DNA of 13,141 bases from Fidelibacterota bacterium. GTDB lineage: Bacteria; Fidelibacterota; Marinisomatia; Marinisomatales; TCS55. The notes below the pieces were generated by a model, which saw nothing but the letters and a program-made list of their open reading frames with translations, did no database searches and was not told where the DNA came from. Shown here one piece after another: positions 12,860 through 13,141 of this stretch. Position 1 is the first letter of the stretch. Every line of letters begins with the position of its first letter. The position numbers and the translations under genes are program-made. The stretch covers positions 7,757-20,897 of the forward strand of contig NZWI01000056.1 in the NCBI GenBank assembly GCA_002701875.1. Reading direction: 5' to 3'.

Positions 12860-13141
12860 TTATTCTACTTTTTCATTCCAAAGTGATTCGAATTTGATAG
12901 TTTCATTAACAGGCATACATACACCATTATCAATTCTATATTTTAATTTTCCACCAGCGCCAGTTGCTAGTCCAGTAACTGCCCAATCAGCTCCACTATC
13001 ATTCGTAAAAGCAGGTGCTACTGGATTTGAACTATCAACAAGAATTACATATGGCATGCCAAAAGCAGTTTTCCCACCGCCACCAGCAAGATTATCTGCA
13101 TGCATGTACATAATCATATCCACTGCGTCAATTTTTGTATC
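12860..13141 (-). CDS. Unidentified protein, C-terminal part (runs off the window)
   Basis: The reading frame stays open to the right edge, so the last 93 residues of a longer protein are seen. An internal GTG at 13123 could be taken for a start, but the frame continues upstream through Asp-Thr-Lys-Ile-Asp-Ala without a stop. The piece is Gly/Ala-rich in two places (NLAGGGGKTAFG and GLATGAGGKLKYR), has a hydrophobic strand (MPYVILVD), and ends in LWNEKVE. It has no membrane segment and no motif I recognise. The GGGGKT looks like a P-loop but lacks the required first Gly/Ala spacing. It is followed by two hairpins and then the receptor gene. Function unknown. Confidence 0.65.
   Translation of the reverse strand, partial: DTKIDAVDMIMYMHADNLAGGGGKTAFGMPYVILVDSSNPVAPAFTNDSGADWAVTGLATGAGGKLKYRIDNGVCMPVNETIKFESLWNEKVE

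Noticed and set aside
13064..13099. GGGGKT resembling a Walker A P-loop in the right-edge protein
   Set aside because: The consensus needs Gly or Ala four residues before GK[ST]; here that place is Leu. No following helix or Walker B is visible in the fragment.
1..13141. CRISPR arrays, tRNA or rRNA genes, and phage or toxin-antitoxin modules
   Set aside because: No regularly spaced repeats, cloverleaf-like segments or family motifs for these were seen on either strand.

Overview
This window comes from an AT-rich bacterial chromosome. The coding style suggests the FCB group, most likely a marine Marinimicrobia (SAR406)-like lineage. The pointers are a TonB receptor opening with a carboxypeptidase-regulatory-like domain, a signal peptide ending in 'LFSQ', scarce Shine-Dalgarno sites and short intergenic gaps. 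The lineage is an inference, because no rRNA or other marker gene is present.

Left part (1-2200). A short arginase/agmatinase-family enzyme (134-925, +) meets an M20 deacetylase/dipeptidase-like enzyme (912-2063, -) tail to tail with a 14-bp overlap. An almost identical block of about 88 bp lies upstream of the arginase gene (21-108) and again upstream of the next operon (2075-2163). Both copies hold the same 14-bp palindrome, ATCTATTCATAGAT. The two units therefore look co-regulated.

Centre (2201-9871, +). Seven tightly packed genes form an acyl-CoA catabolic operon. In order they are a 3-hydroxyacyl-CoA dehydrogenase of the HADHA/FadJ type without its hydratase half, two small MaoC-type proteins that look like a hydratase heterodimer, an AtuA-family protein, the carboxyltransferase (beta) subunit of a methylcrotonyl/geranyl-CoA-type carboxylase, a LiuC/AtuE-type glutaconyl-CoA hydratase and an acyl-CoA dehydrogenase with its catalytic Glu in the isovaleryl-CoA-dehydrogenase position. 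The logic resembles the Atu (acyclic terpene) and Liu (leucine/isovalerate) pathways: dehydrogenate a branched acyl-CoA, carboxylate the methyl branch, then hydrate. The biotin carboxylase/biotin-carrier subunit and the HMG-CoA-lyase-like enzyme are absent, while a MaoC pair and a 3-hydroxyacyl-CoA dehydrogenase are added. Just after the last gene, 9752-9871 encodes what looks like only the first ~39 residues of a YhdH/AcuI-type acryloyl-CoA reductase. It ends where a convergent gene begins, which suggests a rearrangement breakpoint, or an assembly join.

Right part (9861-13141, -). A complete 974-residue TonB-dependent receptor carries aspartate-rich, calcium-binding-like repeats. It starts at a TTG only 7 bp beyond a strong 13-bp-stem hairpin. 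That hairpin probably terminates the gene upstream of it on the minus strand, an unidentified protein of which only the C-terminal 93 residues lie in the window.
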